Assembly: GCA_035760665.1 (NCBI GenBank)
Contig: DASTSN010000015.1
Location: forward strand, 1 to 40,005
Length of the DNA stretch: 40,005 nucleotides
Direction: 5' to 3'
Origin: DASTSN01 sp035760665
GTDB taxonomy: Bacteria > Bacteroidota > Bacteroidia > Chitinophagales > Chitinophagaceae
In this document: positions 16,011-24,003 of the stretch, piece by piece
Layout of the letters: each line of letters starts with the position of its first letter
Position numbering within the stretch: the first letter of the stretch is position 1
Notes under the pieces: generated by a model
Databases searched by the model: none
What the model saw: only the letters and a program-made list of their open reading frames with translations
What the model was told of the DNA's origin: nothing
Made by a program: the position numbers and the translations under genes

Positions 16011-16321
16011 TCTTTTCTAACCGGCATGTTGCTGCAGGCTATTTTACAGGATATCAATTTTTCCTGCAGACCAAGTAGACAGGACAAGCTAATACCAAGA
16101 ACATTTTATCAGTTTTATTACATTAAAGAATATTTATACCTGAAAATTTCTGTTCACACTTGTGAATAAGTAACTTTGGTAAACACTGATTTTTATCAGT
16201 TAATTTGAAGAAGGTTGTTTATCCTTGCTGCTGAACAACCAGCGTGAAAATCACCCGGTGAATACGATCGTTTTTTACCAGTACCCTGCACCGGGATTGT
16301 GAAATTAAAAACTGAAGTGCA
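16011..16321 (+). promoter_or_regulatory. PhoH leader region with candidate promoter and hairpins
   Basis: The stretch holds TTTC (16147-16150), a 20-bp spacer, and TAACTTTG (16171-16178), a perfect -7 box with a -33 element one base from consensus. Just after the expected start come two hairpins: ACTGAT/ATCAGT (16185-16200, 4-nt loop) and GGTTGTT/AACAACC (16213-16240). The leader would be about 140 nt. No gene is seen in it. A regulatory role for the hairpins is only a possibility. Confidence 0.5.
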
Positions 16322-17317
16322 TTGACAGACACGATCATCAACCTCGAAACCGTTAACCCTATTGAGTTTTTCGGCGTAAATAACGGAAAACTTGATATCC
16401 TGAAAAAGAAATTCCCGCTCCTGAAAATCCTCTCCCGGGGCACACAATTAAAACTGAGCGGCGCTCCTGAACAAGTAGAAAATGCCAAAGAAAAAATAGA
16501 GCTCATTGTGCAGTACCTGGAACGTAATGGGCACATGAGCGAAAACTATTTCGAGCAAATTCTTGGTGGCGATGATGCCGAAAGCGTTGACCATTTTGTT
16601 GAGCGTAACCCGAACGATATACTGGTTTTTGGACCAAACGGAAAAACAGTCAGAGCCCGGACCGCTAACCAGAAACGACTGGTGCAAGTGGCTGAGCGTA
16701 ACGACATCGTGTTTGCTGTAGGCCCGGCCGGTACAGGTAAAACGTATACTGCCGTAGCGCTGGCCGTAAGGGCATTAAAAAATAAACAGGTCAAAAAAAT
16801 TATCCTCACCCGGCCGGCTGTGGAAGCCGGCGAAAGCCTGGGTTTTTTACCCGGTGATTTGAAAGAAAAGATTGATCCTTACCTTCGGCCCTTGTATGAT
16901 GCGCTGGACGATATGATCCCAGCGGACAAACTGGGTTATTACATGAGCACCCGGACTATTGAAATTGCCCCACTGGCCTACATGCGCGGCCGTACGCTGG
17001 ATAATGCCTTTATTATACTGGATGAAGCCCAAAACGCCACCGACCTTCAATTGAAAATGTTCCTGACTCGTATCGGCGCCAATGCAAAAGCCATTATTAC
17101 CGGCGACCTTACGCAGGTTGATTTACCGCGTAACCAGAAAAGCGGACTGCAAACCGCTAGCAGGATTTTAAAAAATATTGATGGTATAGCACATATAGAA
17201 CTCGATGAAGAGGATGTGGTGCGTCACAGGCTGGTGAAAGCGATTCTGCGGGCTTACGAAAAAGAACGCAAAGAAGAAGAGCCCAAAGAAATCAGGCTGA
17301 ATAAAGACAAATCCTGA
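16322..17317 (+). CDS. phoH: PhoH family ATPase
   Basis: This 331-residue protein has an N-terminal KH-like region (about 1-75), then a P-loop ATPase domain with Walker A GPAGTGKT (134-141) and Walker B IILDEAQN, followed by LTRIG and GDLTQVDLP sensor-like segments. PhoH proteins are predicted RNA-related ATPases; the exact job is poorly known. The start is TTG at 16322, chosen because MTDTIINLETVNPIEFFG matches the family N-terminus and no ATG precedes it in frame. A small lipoprotein gene begins 33 bp after the stop, so it likely heads the operon running into the fluoride genes. Confidence 0.93.
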   Translation: MTDTIINLETVNPIEFFGVNNGKLDILKKKFPLLKILSRGTQLKLSGAPEQVENAKEKIELIVQYLERNGHMSENYFEQILGGDDAESVDHFVERNPNDILVFGPNGKTVRARTANQKRLVQVAERNDIVFAVGPAGTGKTYTAVALAVRALKNKQVKKIILTRPAVEAGESLGFLPGDLKEKIDPYLRPLYDALDDMIPADKLGYYMSTRTIEIAPLAYMRGRTLDNAFIILDEAQNATDLQLKMFLTRIGANAKAIITGDLTQVDLPRNQKSGLQTASRILKNIDGIAHIELDEEDVVRHRLVKAILRAYEKERKEEEPKEIRLNKDKS

Positions 17318-17350
17318 GGGTAGCTGCCAAAGATTTATTAGCTTGCAGGA

Positions 17351-17806
17351 ATGAAACAGCATGTAAAAATCGTTGCTTCATTCCTGCTTTTATTTTCAGC
17401 AGCCTGCAACAATCCTGATGCGGAGGTAAAACAATCAGAGAACGATATTGACGCAGCCAGGAACTTCATCAGGGCGGCGCTGGACGGTAAATTCAAAGAA
17501 GCCCGAACATTCCTTTTCACAGACTCGGTCAACAACCAGTATTTAGATGCAGCCGAGCGCAACTATCAGAAACTGGATCCTGATACTAAACGAAGTTACC
17601 GGGAAGCATCCATCAACATACACAATGTAAGCCCCGTGAATGATTCCACAACAGTGGTGATTTATTCCAATTCTTATAAAAACGATCACGATACATTGCG
17701 TGTAGTACGAAAAAATGCTCAATGGCTGGTTGACCTGAAATATTTATTTCAGCACGATACGGATACCAGCCAGCAGTTTACTTTACAGAAAGACACACTT
17801 AAATGA
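17351..17806 (+). CDS. Small lipoprotein, NTF2-like (DUF4878-like)
   Basis: This 151-residue protein has a lipoprotein signal with lipobox SAAC (Cys19). The rest, with ARNFIRAALDGKFKEARTFL, a central helix pair, and strands TTVVIYSNSY and RVVRKNAQWLVDLKY, fits the NTF2-like fold of DUF4878-type lipoproteins. Function is unknown. It overlaps crcB by 4 bp and follows phoH by 33 bp, so it is translated as part of the same unit. Confidence 0.85.
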   Translation: MKQHVKIVASFLLLFSAACNNPDAEVKQSENDIDAARNFIRAALDGKFKEARTFLFTDSVNNQYLDAAERNYQKLDPDTKRSYREASINIHNVSPVNDSTTVVIYSNSYKNDHDTLRVVRKNAQWLVDLKYLFQHDTDTSQQFTLQKDTLK

Positions 17807-18180
17807 TAAGAACCCTGCTTTTGATTGGCCTTGGCGGCGGCCTGGGCAGTATTCTGCGTTATTTTTGTCAAAAATGGATTTACCAGTTATATCCGCATCC
17901 GTTCCCCTGGGGCACTTTTCTGGTAAATGTGGCCGGTTGTTTCCTGATCGGTTTGTTTTATGCGGCTTCTGAAAAGAGTGTGATTTTCACGGCAGACTGG
18001 CGCCTGTTGCTAACCACCGGCTTTTGCGGTGGCTTTACCACGTTTTCCACCTTTGCCTATGAAAACATGACCTTGCTGCGCAACGGAGATATTGGTTATT
18101 TTTTTCTTTACAGCATTGGCAGTTTTGCCGCAGGTATTGCAGCTGTATTTGCGGGAATTGCCCTCGTAAAACTTATGTAA
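17803..18180 (+). CDS. crcB: Fluoride efflux channel CrcB (Fluc)
   Basis: This 125-residue protein has four membrane helices and the family signatures GGGLGSILRYFCQKW near the N-terminus, GTFLVNVAGCFLIG (with the conserved Asn) and TGFCGGFTTFSTFAYE (with the conserved Phe pair). Fluc proteins form dual-topology dimers that let fluoride leave the cell. It overlaps the upstream lipoprotein by 4 bp and is followed immediately by a DUF190 gene and then pyrophosphatase, both known companions of fluoride resistance. I looked for a fluoride riboswitch upstream and saw none. Confidence 0.95.
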   Translation: MIRTLLLIGLGGGLGSILRYFCQKWIYQLYPHPFPWGTFLVNVAGCFLIGLFYAASEKSVIFTADWRLLLTTGFCGGFTTFSTFAYENMTLLRNGDIGYFFLYSIGSFAAGIAAVFAGIALVKLM

Positions 18181-18181
18181 T

Positions 18182-18529
18182 ATGGAATTACAGGGACAAT
18201 CGAAATTACTGCGCATTTTCACAGGTGAAAGCGACAAAATCGGTCACCAGTTATTATACGAAGCGATATTAGTAGCGGCCCGGGAAAAAGGAATGGCCGG
18301 CGCCACCGTGCTCAAAGGCGTTATGTCTTTTGGCGCCAGCAGCCGCATTCATGTTGCCCGGCTCATTGAGATATCGGAAGATTTACCGGTTGTAATAGAA
18401 ATTGTTGATACGGCTGAGAAAATTGATGCCTTTCTCCCTACAGTAAGTGCGTTGTTTAATCAATGCGGCAGAGGCGGTTTAATCACGCTTGAAAAAGTAG
18501 AGGTCCTGTATTATAAACCTAAAAAATGA
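18182..18529 (+). CDS. DUF190 domain protein, fluoride-operon companion
   Basis: This 115-residue cytosolic protein matches DUF190: GQSKLLRIFTGESDKIG, the HQLLYEAILVAAREKGMAGATVLKGVMSFG segment, and LPVVIEIVDTAEKI. The family adopts a PII-like ferredoxin fold and is often coded next to crcB; the mechanism is unknown. It starts 1 bp after the crcB stop codon and ends 6 bp before the pyrophosphatase gene, so the three are surely co-transcribed. Confidence 0.93.
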   Translation: MELQGQSKLLRIFTGESDKIGHQLLYEAILVAAREKGMAGATVLKGVMSFGASSRIHVARLIEISEDLPVVIEIVDTAEKIDAFLPTVSALFNQCGRGGLITLEKVEVLYYKPKK

Positions 18530-18535
18530 ATAACG

Positions 18536-19081
18536 ATGCTGACGGTAAAACATCCCTGGCACGGTATAAGCCCCGGCGACGGCGCCCCCAGGATTGTCAA
18601 TGCAATTATTGAAATACCGCAGGGATCGCGGGCCAAGTATGAAATAGATAAAGACAGCGGCCTGCTGAAACTAGACCGCGTGATTTATTCATCTTTTTAC
18701 TATCCTACCAATTACGGATTTATTCCGCAAACTTTTGGTGATGATAAAGACCCGCTGGACATTTTAGTGATCACTACAATACCGGTTCAGGCTTTATGCC
18801 TGATGCAGGCCAAAGTAATTGGCGTGATGCAAATGATCGACAGCGGTGATGCGGACGATAAAATCATTGCCGTGGCAAATAACGATCCCGGCATGAATCA
18901 CTACAACAATATCGAAGAGCTGCCGAAACATTTCTTTGACGAAATGCGTCACTTTTTTGAAGAATATAAAAAACTGGAAAACAAAACCGTGGTAGTCGAA
19001 GATTTTGGGGACAAGGCAAAAGCATTGAAAATTGTATCAGACTCCATCGACCATTACAACCGGCATTTTAAACAACCGTAA
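18536..19081 (+). CDS. ppa: Family I inorganic pyrophosphatase
   Basis: This 181-residue enzyme hydrolyses pyrophosphate to phosphate, pulling biosynthetic reactions forward. Family I features are EIPQGSRAKYEID (27-39), FYYPTNYGFIPQT and the metal-binding signature DDKDPLDIL. Family I enzymes are strongly inhibited by fluoride, so location directly after crcB and DUF190 (6 bp gap) suggests that extra enzyme helps the cell withstand fluoride. Length is normal and catalytic Asp and Lys positions look intact. Whether it is the only copy in the genome cannot be seen. Confidence 0.95.
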   Translation: MLTVKHPWHGISPGDGAPRIVNAIIEIPQGSRAKYEIDKDSGLLKLDRVIYSSFYYPTNYGFIPQTFGDDKDPLDILVITTIPVQALCLMQAKVIGVMQMIDSGDADDKIIAVANNDPGMNHYNNIEELPKHFFDEMRHFFEEYKKLENKTVVVEDFGDKAKALKIVSDSIDHYNRHFKQP

Positions 19082-19150
19082 TCAACGGCTGTTATAAGCT
19101 CTGGGACTGTACCGTATACCATTTATCACCAACAACTTGTTACCTGATTC

Positions 19151-19990
19151 ATGACGATTTTAACACTTACGCTGATTGTTTTTATTGGATCAATGCTGGC
19201 CGGTTTCCTGGGATCACTTACCGGGCTTGGTGGTGGTGTGGTCATCATCCCCATGCTGACGCTGGTCTTTGGGATTGATATCCGCTATGCCATCGGCACG
19301 TCAATTGTAGCCGTTATTGCCACCTCCTCCGGTGCTGCCGCAGCCTATGTAAAAGAAGGGATCACCAACATACGGCTGGGAATGTTTCTTGAAATTGCCA
19401 CTACGCTCGGCGCTATCGGCGGGGCCTTTCTGGCCGTGTTTGCTCCCACGAATGTGATTGCCATCATATTCGGGTGTATTCTAATTTTTTCCGCTATTTT
19501 ATCCCTGCAGAAAAAAGTATCACATGTAGAGAACGACCCGCGCAGCAAGCTGGCCAGGCTGCTGCGGCTTAACAACACGTATCCTGATCATACCGGCGCT
19601 ATCATTCCTTATACGGTTAAAAATATTCCCGGCGGATTTTTTATGATGTTGCTGGCAGGTATTTTATCCGGTTTACTCGGCATTGGTTCCGGCGCTTTAA
19701 AAGTGCTGGCGATGGATAATATCATGCGGATACCTTTTAAAGTATCTACTACTACCAGTAATTTTATGATTGGCGTCACCGCAGCGGCGAGTGCGGTTGT
19801 CTACTTTCAACGCGGTTATATTGACCCGGGGCTCTGCCTGCCCGTCACACTGGGTGTATTGGGCGGCGCCTCACTGGGATCACTCGTTCTTACGAAATCT
19901 GATACAAAATGGTTGAGATGGGTATTTGCAATTGTTATTACCGCTCTGGCGATAGAAATGATTTACAACGGAGCAGCACATAATCTTTAA
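19151..19990 (+). CDS. TauE/SafE family anion exporter (full length)
   Basis: This 279-residue integral membrane protein has about eight helices in two homologous halves, each opening with a glycine-rich motif: LGSLTGLGGGVVIIPML near residues 20-35 and LLGIGSGALKVLAM near 176-190. Members export sulfite, sulfoacetate or related organosulfur anions, or act as permeases; the substrate here is unknown. It lies 69 bp after ppa and 4 bp before the DUF1634 gene. Confidence 0.92.
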   Translation: MTILTLTLIVFIGSMLAGFLGSLTGLGGGVVIIPMLTLVFGIDIRYAIGTSIVAVIATSSGAAAAYVKEGITNIRLGMFLEIATTLGAIGGAFLAVFAPTNVIAIIFGCILIFSAILSLQKKVSHVENDPRSKLARLLRLNNTYPDHTGAIIPYTVKNIPGGFFMMLLAGILSGLLGIGSGALKVLAMDNIMRIPFKVSTTTSNFMIGVTAAASAVVYFQRGYIDPGLCLPVTLGVLGGASLGSLVLTKSDTKWLRWVFAIVITALAIEMIYNGAAHNL

Positions 19991-19994
19991 ATGC

Positions 19995-20387
19995 ATGAAG
20001 GATACTAAAAAATACTGGGGTGATAAAGACATTGAAGTGGCGCTGGGCAACCTGCTGCGCTGGGGTGTCATCCTGTCCTCAGTAATCGTACTCATAGGTG
20101 GCGTGCTGTACCTGGTAAGGCATGGGAACACACAGCCTGATTATCACACATTCCATGGGATTTTAGAACCATTTCACAGCCTGCCGGAAATTTTAACCGG
20201 CATCAGTCAGGGAAAAGGACAGGCCGTCATCCAGGCCGGTGTGATCCTGCTCATCGCCACGCCAGTAGCAAGGATTGTTTTTTCCATTATTGGCTTTATC
20301 AAAGAAAAAGATAAATTATACATCGTCATCGCGCTGATTGTACTTGGTATTATTATAACCAGCATGTCCCTTGGTATTAAAGGCTAA
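19995..20387 (+). CDS. DUF1634 membrane protein
   Basis: This 130-residue protein has three hydrophobic helices (about 20-42, 75-98 and 107-127) and the DUF1634 N-terminus DIEVALGNLLRWGVILS. DUF1634 genes are commonly found beside TauE/SafE exporters, as here, so it may be an accessory subunit; this is inferred from neighbourhood alone. The gap to the preceding TauE gene is 4 bp and the next, half-length TauE gene starts 45 bp after it. Confidence 0.9.
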   Translation: MKDTKKYWGDKDIEVALGNLLRWGVILSSVIVLIGGVLYLVRHGNTQPDYHTFHGILEPFHSLPEILTGISQGKGQAVIQAGVILLIATPVARIVFSIIGFIKEKDKLYIVIALIVLGIIITSMSLGIKG

Positions 20388-20432
20388 GTTTTACCGGTAA
20401 ATGTTTTATTTTACCAGTGCATTATTACTTTT

Positions 20433-20795
20433 ATGACCATTCAAACAATGTTACTGTTACTGCTGATTGGCCTGTTTGCAGGCATGCTCAGCGGGCTGAT
20501 TGGTTTAGGGGGCGGTATTATCATAGTCCCGGCACTGGTTTATATTCTTTCTTTTTCCCAGCACCAGGCACAGGGCACCTCGCTGGGAGTATTATTGCTA
20601 CCGGTAGGCATCCTGGCCGTGATGAATTATTATATCAAAGGCTTTGTCGACATCAAAGTGGTGGCCATCATCAGCATCGCTTTTGTTATTGGCGGCTGGC
20701 TGGGTAGTAAAATTGCATTATCGCTCCCGCAGGAAACGATCAAAAAAATCTTCGCGATTATTCTCATTTACACCGCTATTAAAATGCTTGGCTGA
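20433..20795 (+). CDS. Half-length TauE/SafE family protein
   Basis: This 120-residue membrane protein has four predicted helices and a single glycine-rich TauE motif, LIGLGGGIIIVPAL (about 22-35), corresponding to one half of the usual exporter. The stop codon is followed by non-coding sequence with no second half in another frame, so it looks like a genuine short form rather than a recent truncation. It may work as a homodimer or pair with another protein. It ends the tauE-DUF1634-tauE group. Confidence 0.88.
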   Translation: MTIQTMLLLLLIGLFAGMLSGLIGLGGGIIIVPALVYILSFSQHQAQGTSLGVLLLPVGILAVMNYYIKGFVDIKVVAIISIAFVIGGWLGSKIALSLPQETIKKIFAIILIYTAIKMLG

Positions 20796-20934
20796 GAAGC
20801 CTCATTCATTGCATGGTTAAAAGGCCTGTGGTCATAAAATATTGATCATTTTCATGTAACTTATTGCGAAGACACGGCGCCATTTTTATGCAAAAAACTG
20901 GTTGCTGCATCTTTTTTAAAAGAGTTTTTCTATT

Positions 20935-21528
20935 GTGACGGCCGAGAAATTCAAACATATCACCGACCAGGAACTGCTTGAAAAATTTTATGAAAGTCAT
21001 GACAACAAATGGCTGGGCATATTATTGGAAAGGTATACGTTGTTGCTGCTGGGTGTATGCATGAAATACCTGAAAAACCAGGAGGATGCGAAAGATAGTG
21101 TGCAGCAAATATTTTTAAAAGCTATTACTGAACTGCAGAAATACAGGGTTGACTATTTTAAATCCTGGATTTACATGGTGGCAAAAAATCATTGCCTGAT
21201 GAAAATCCGTGACCGGCAGGGAAAAACCAATACAGCACTGAACGAAAAATTGACGCTGACACCCGAAGAAACCGCAGACCGGCAGGCCCTGCTGCAAAAT
21301 GATACCACCCTGGATTTGATGACTACCGCCCTGCAGGAACTAAACAACGAACAAAAGCGATGTGTAACTTTATTCTATCTTCAGCAAAAAAGCTACCAGG
21401 AAATCAGCGATCAGACAGGCTATTCGATGATGCAGGTAAAGAGTTATATTCAAAACGGCAAACGGAACCTCAAGATTCTATTGGAAAAGAAATTAGCACA
21501 AGAAGGAAAAACAAATGCAAATTCGTGA
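20935..21528 (+). CDS. ECF-type RNA polymerase sigma factor
   Basis: This 197-residue sigma-70 family protein has region 2 (about 10-85: ...DAKDSVQQIFLKAI, KYRVDYFKSWIYMVAKNHCLMKIRD split by a short link) and region 4 (about 120-185: LNNEQKRCVTLFYLQQKSYQEI and a helix-turn-helix ending SYIQNGKRNLKILL). It starts at GTG 20935; no in-frame ATG gives a full region 2. The next gene begins 3 bp after its stop and codes a small anchored protein that is probably its anti-sigma regulator. The signal sensed is unknown. Confidence 0.92.
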   Translation: MTAEKFKHITDQELLEKFYESHDNKWLGILLERYTLLLLGVCMKYLKNQEDAKDSVQQIFLKAITELQKYRVDYFKSWIYMVAKNHCLMKIRDRQGKTNTALNEKLTLTPEETADRQALLQNDTTLDLMTTALQELNNEQKRCVTLFYLQQKSYQEISDQTGYSMMQVKSYIQNGKRNLKILLEKKLAQEGKTNANS

Positions 21529-21531
21529 ACA

Positions 21532-21897
21532 ATGGCAAAAGGGCTAAAAGACATATTATCACACTTATCGCCTGATATAGACCAGGAAACGCTTTTGTTA
21601 TACCTGCAGGACCAGCTGGATGCAGAAAAAAAACATGAAGTGGAAGAAAAGCTGCTGGATAACGAATTTGCTGACGATGCCCTTGATGGTCTCAGGCAAT
21701 TTGATGATAAAAAACAAATTTCCATACTGGTAGACCAGCTGAACCGTGAATTGCAGCAGAAACTGGAAAAGAAAAAACAACGAAGGGAAAAACTCCGCAT
21801 CAAAGAACAGCCCTGGCTTTATGTCGCTGTTCTTATCATACTGTTGCTTATCATTATCAGTTATATGATCATACACCGGATGCTGCAGCATTCCTAA
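21532..21897 (+). CDS. Membrane-anchored putative anti-sigma factor
   Basis: This 121-residue protein has a soluble N-terminal part (about 1-92; DQETLLLYLQDQLDAEKKHEVEEKLLDN resembles anti-sigma N-terminal helices but lacks the zinc-binding HxxxCxxC), a coiled, Lys/Glu-rich linker and one C-terminal membrane helix (about 96-114). It begins 3 bp after the sigma gene, so the two are coupled. I infer that it holds the sigma factor at the membrane; there is no extracytoplasmic sensor domain, so another protein may supply the signal. Confidence 0.75.
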   Translation: MAKGLKDILSHLSPDIDQETLLLYLQDQLDAEKKHEVEEKLLDNEFADDALDGLRQFDDKKQISILVDQLNRELQQKLEKKKQRREKLRIKEQPWLYVAVLIILLLIIISYMIIHRMLQHS

Positions 21898-22124
21898 GCT
21901 CTTTTATTCATGCCCGCTGCCCGGGCTCATGCTTCCCTTTTTTAAAGTGCAATCAGCCATCAGTCTCCCCTATATTTTTGAAAAATCAAACAGTTTCGCA
22001 CAGCTTATCCACTATTTACACATCTGATTAGAATTCTACAGTATCTTTACCACATACCTGTACCTTGCTGAAAATGTCCTGTGAAGTTTGTTAAGAAACG
22101 ATTGTTCACTAAAAGCACCTACAT

Positions 22125-22613
22125 ATGAGATGGGAATTGATTTCAACCGGCAGCAGTGGCGATTTATATGAACTCTGGCATAAAGATACTCACCTGCTTT
22201 CCCTCACGTACAATCCTTCCATTGGCTCTGCTCGTATCGAGTGCTGCGATGAAAAGCGAACCTTTATCATCCGCAAGGAAGGATTCCTGAAAAGCAAAAC
22301 TGTGGTGCGTAATGAATATGGAGTAAAGATTGGCCAGCTTGGCCACGAAAACCACCAGGACTTTATTGAACTTGACAACGAAAAATTCTATTATACATTT
22401 ACGAATAGCCCACTGGCCGGCATTGTTTTTTATAAAGAAACCAAAGAACAACCTTACATTGTTTGTAAATTAACTACACCGGGTGGCAAACCATCTGTAC
22501 AATTCTCTCCAAATACATCAGCAAAAACTAACCTTGACAGCTTGCTGATGGCACTTTGCTGGTTCATGTTTATGCCAGTAGCAAAAGAAAACGTGGCAGA
22601 ATATGCAGCCTGA
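22125..22613 (+). CDS. Conserved hypothetical protein
   Basis: I do not recognise this 162-residue protein. It is rich in beta-strand-like stretches (WELISTGSSGDLYEL, HLLSLTYNP, KRTFIIRKEGFL, VVRNEYGVKIGQL) and resembles a membrane-phospholipid-scramblase or LURP-like barrel in pattern only. A hydrophobic segment near 138-152 (SLLMALCWFMFMPV) may be a buried helix. It has no signal peptide. It stands alone between the sigma factor unit and a convergent MFS gene. TATCTTTA (22042-22049) is a near-consensus -7 box upstream. Confidence 0.75.
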   Translation: MRWELISTGSSGDLYELWHKDTHLLSLTYNPSIGSARIECCDEKRTFIIRKEGFLKSKTVVRNEYGVKIGQLGHENHQDFIELDNEKFYYTFTNSPLAGIVFYKETKEQPYIVCKLTTPGGKPSVQFSPNTSAKTNLDSLLMALCWFMFMPVAKENVAEYAA

Positions 22614-22698
22614 AACGTATTTTGTAAACTGATTATGACCAAGGATACTGATTAGCTGTGCTTGTATCTTCGGTATTTTCAATAGCTGCTACAGCCGG

Positions 22699-23934
22699 TT
22701 ATTGAGCGGGCAGCTCCACAACGGTTTTTTCTTTTTTAAGCGCATGATAAGCAAGCAAAGCACTGGTCAGCATGAAAATACCGCCTAATAAAAAAGATAC
22801 TCCCGGGAAATAAACCGGCGCATTGTTTTGTGTAAAAAATGCAAAGAGGTTTGTCATCAATGGCGGACCTACAATAGAAGTTGCACTCATCAGGCTTGTT
22901 AATGCACCTTGTAACTCACCCTGTTCATTAGGCGGCACATGCCCGGAAATAATAGATTGCAGGGCAGGGCCGGCAATACCGCCCAGGCAATACGGCACCA
23001 GGAAGACAAACATCATCCAGCCCTGGGTTGCCGCAGCAAAAAGAAACATGCCAATTGCATACAGCCCCAGCCCGGTGTAAACACTTTTCTCATTGCCCAG
23101 CCTGGGATTAATATACCGGATCAATCCTCCTTGTACAGCTGCCACAAGTAATCCAATAACCGTAAGGGAAAGTCCGATCATGCCCGGCGACCATTTGAAT
23201 CGTTCGATCGTAAAAAAACTCCAGTTACTTTGCACAGCATGCGATCCGATATACACAAATAAAAGGGATAACGATAATTCGCCAATTGCAGGATATTTTA
23301 CCAGTTGCTTAAATGCTCCAAAAGGGTTAGCACGGCGCCAGTCAAACGGACGGCGGTTTTCCAGAGACAAAGACTCGGGCAAAACAAAATATCCCCACAG
23401 CCAGTTCAGTAAACAAAGGACTGCGGCAGCTATAAACGGAATCCGGGGGCCAAAATGTCCCAACAGGCCTCCAATACCAGGTCCGATAATAAAACCCAGT
23501 CCGAATGCGGCGCCGATCATCCCAAAGTTTTTTGCCCGGTTTTCCGGCGTACTGATATCGGCGATATAAGCTGCTGCCGTGGTAAAACTGGCGCCGGTTA
23601 TACCCGCCACAATTCGCCCAACAAACAGCCAGCCGATCGTCGGTGCAAACGAAAGAAAAAGATAGTCAATTCCAAAACCAAACAAGGATACAAGGATGAC
23701 GGGTCTTCTTCCATACCTGTCACTGAGGTTTCCAATGATCGGGGCGCATAAAAATTGCATGATGGCAAAGGATCCCGTTAGCCAGCCACCATATTCTGCA
23801 GCAACGCTGTTGCCACTATGCGTCAGTTCTTTTATCAAATTAGGAATGACCGGTATAATAATACCCCAACCTATCACATCCGTCAGCAATGTTATAAAGA
23901 TAAACCCTAGGGCTGCCTTGCGATTTGATGCCAT
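22699..23934 (-). CDS. MFS transporter, TCR/Tet-like group
   Basis: This 411-residue major facilitator has twelve predicted helices. Motif A (GNLSDRYGRRPVI, near 67-79) and the motif C-like GAAFGLGFIIGPGIGGLLG in helix 5 place it among drug/proton antiporters, and the N-terminus (ITLLTDVIGWGIIIPVIPNLI) resembles the TetA/TCR group. Many such Bacteroidota proteins are unrelated to tetracycline resistance, so I do not infer a drug. It converges with the upstream hypothetical gene and is 69 bp downstream of the Mur ligase gene on the same strand. Confidence 0.92.
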   Translation of the reverse strand: MASNRKAALGFIFITLLTDVIGWGIIIPVIPNLIKELTHSGNSVAAEYGGWLTGSFAIMQFLCAPIIGNLSDRYGRRPVILVSLFGFGIDYLFLSFAPTIGWLFVGRIVAGITGASFTTAAAYIADISTPENRAKNFGMIGAAFGLGFIIGPGIGGLLGHFGPRIPFIAAAVLCLLNWLWGYFVLPESLSLENRRPFDWRRANPFGAFKQLVKYPAIGELSLSLLFVYIGSHAVQSNWSFFTIERFKWSPGMIGLSLTVIGLLVAAVQGGLIRYINPRLGNEKSVYTGLGLYAIGMFLFAAATQGWMMFVFLVPYCLGGIAGPALQSIISGHVPPNEQGELQGALTSLMSATSIVGPPLMTNLFAFFTQNNAPVYFPGVSFLLGGIFMLTSALLAYHALKKEKTVVELPAQ

Positions 23935-24003
23935 AAATAGACTATTGAGTAATACCCGGGATATTATTTAACAGCAAAGAAAGAGTAAAAACGGCATTCC
24001 GGT

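Noticed and set aside
17318..17803. Fluoride riboswitch upstream of crcB
   Set aside because: The 33-bp gap after phoH and the lipoprotein coding region show nothing resembling the conserved pseudoknot core; regulation must be elsewhere or absent.
22699..23934. Tetracycline resistance determinant
   Set aside because: The TCR/Tet-like resemblance is at family level only; many chromosomal members have other substrates.
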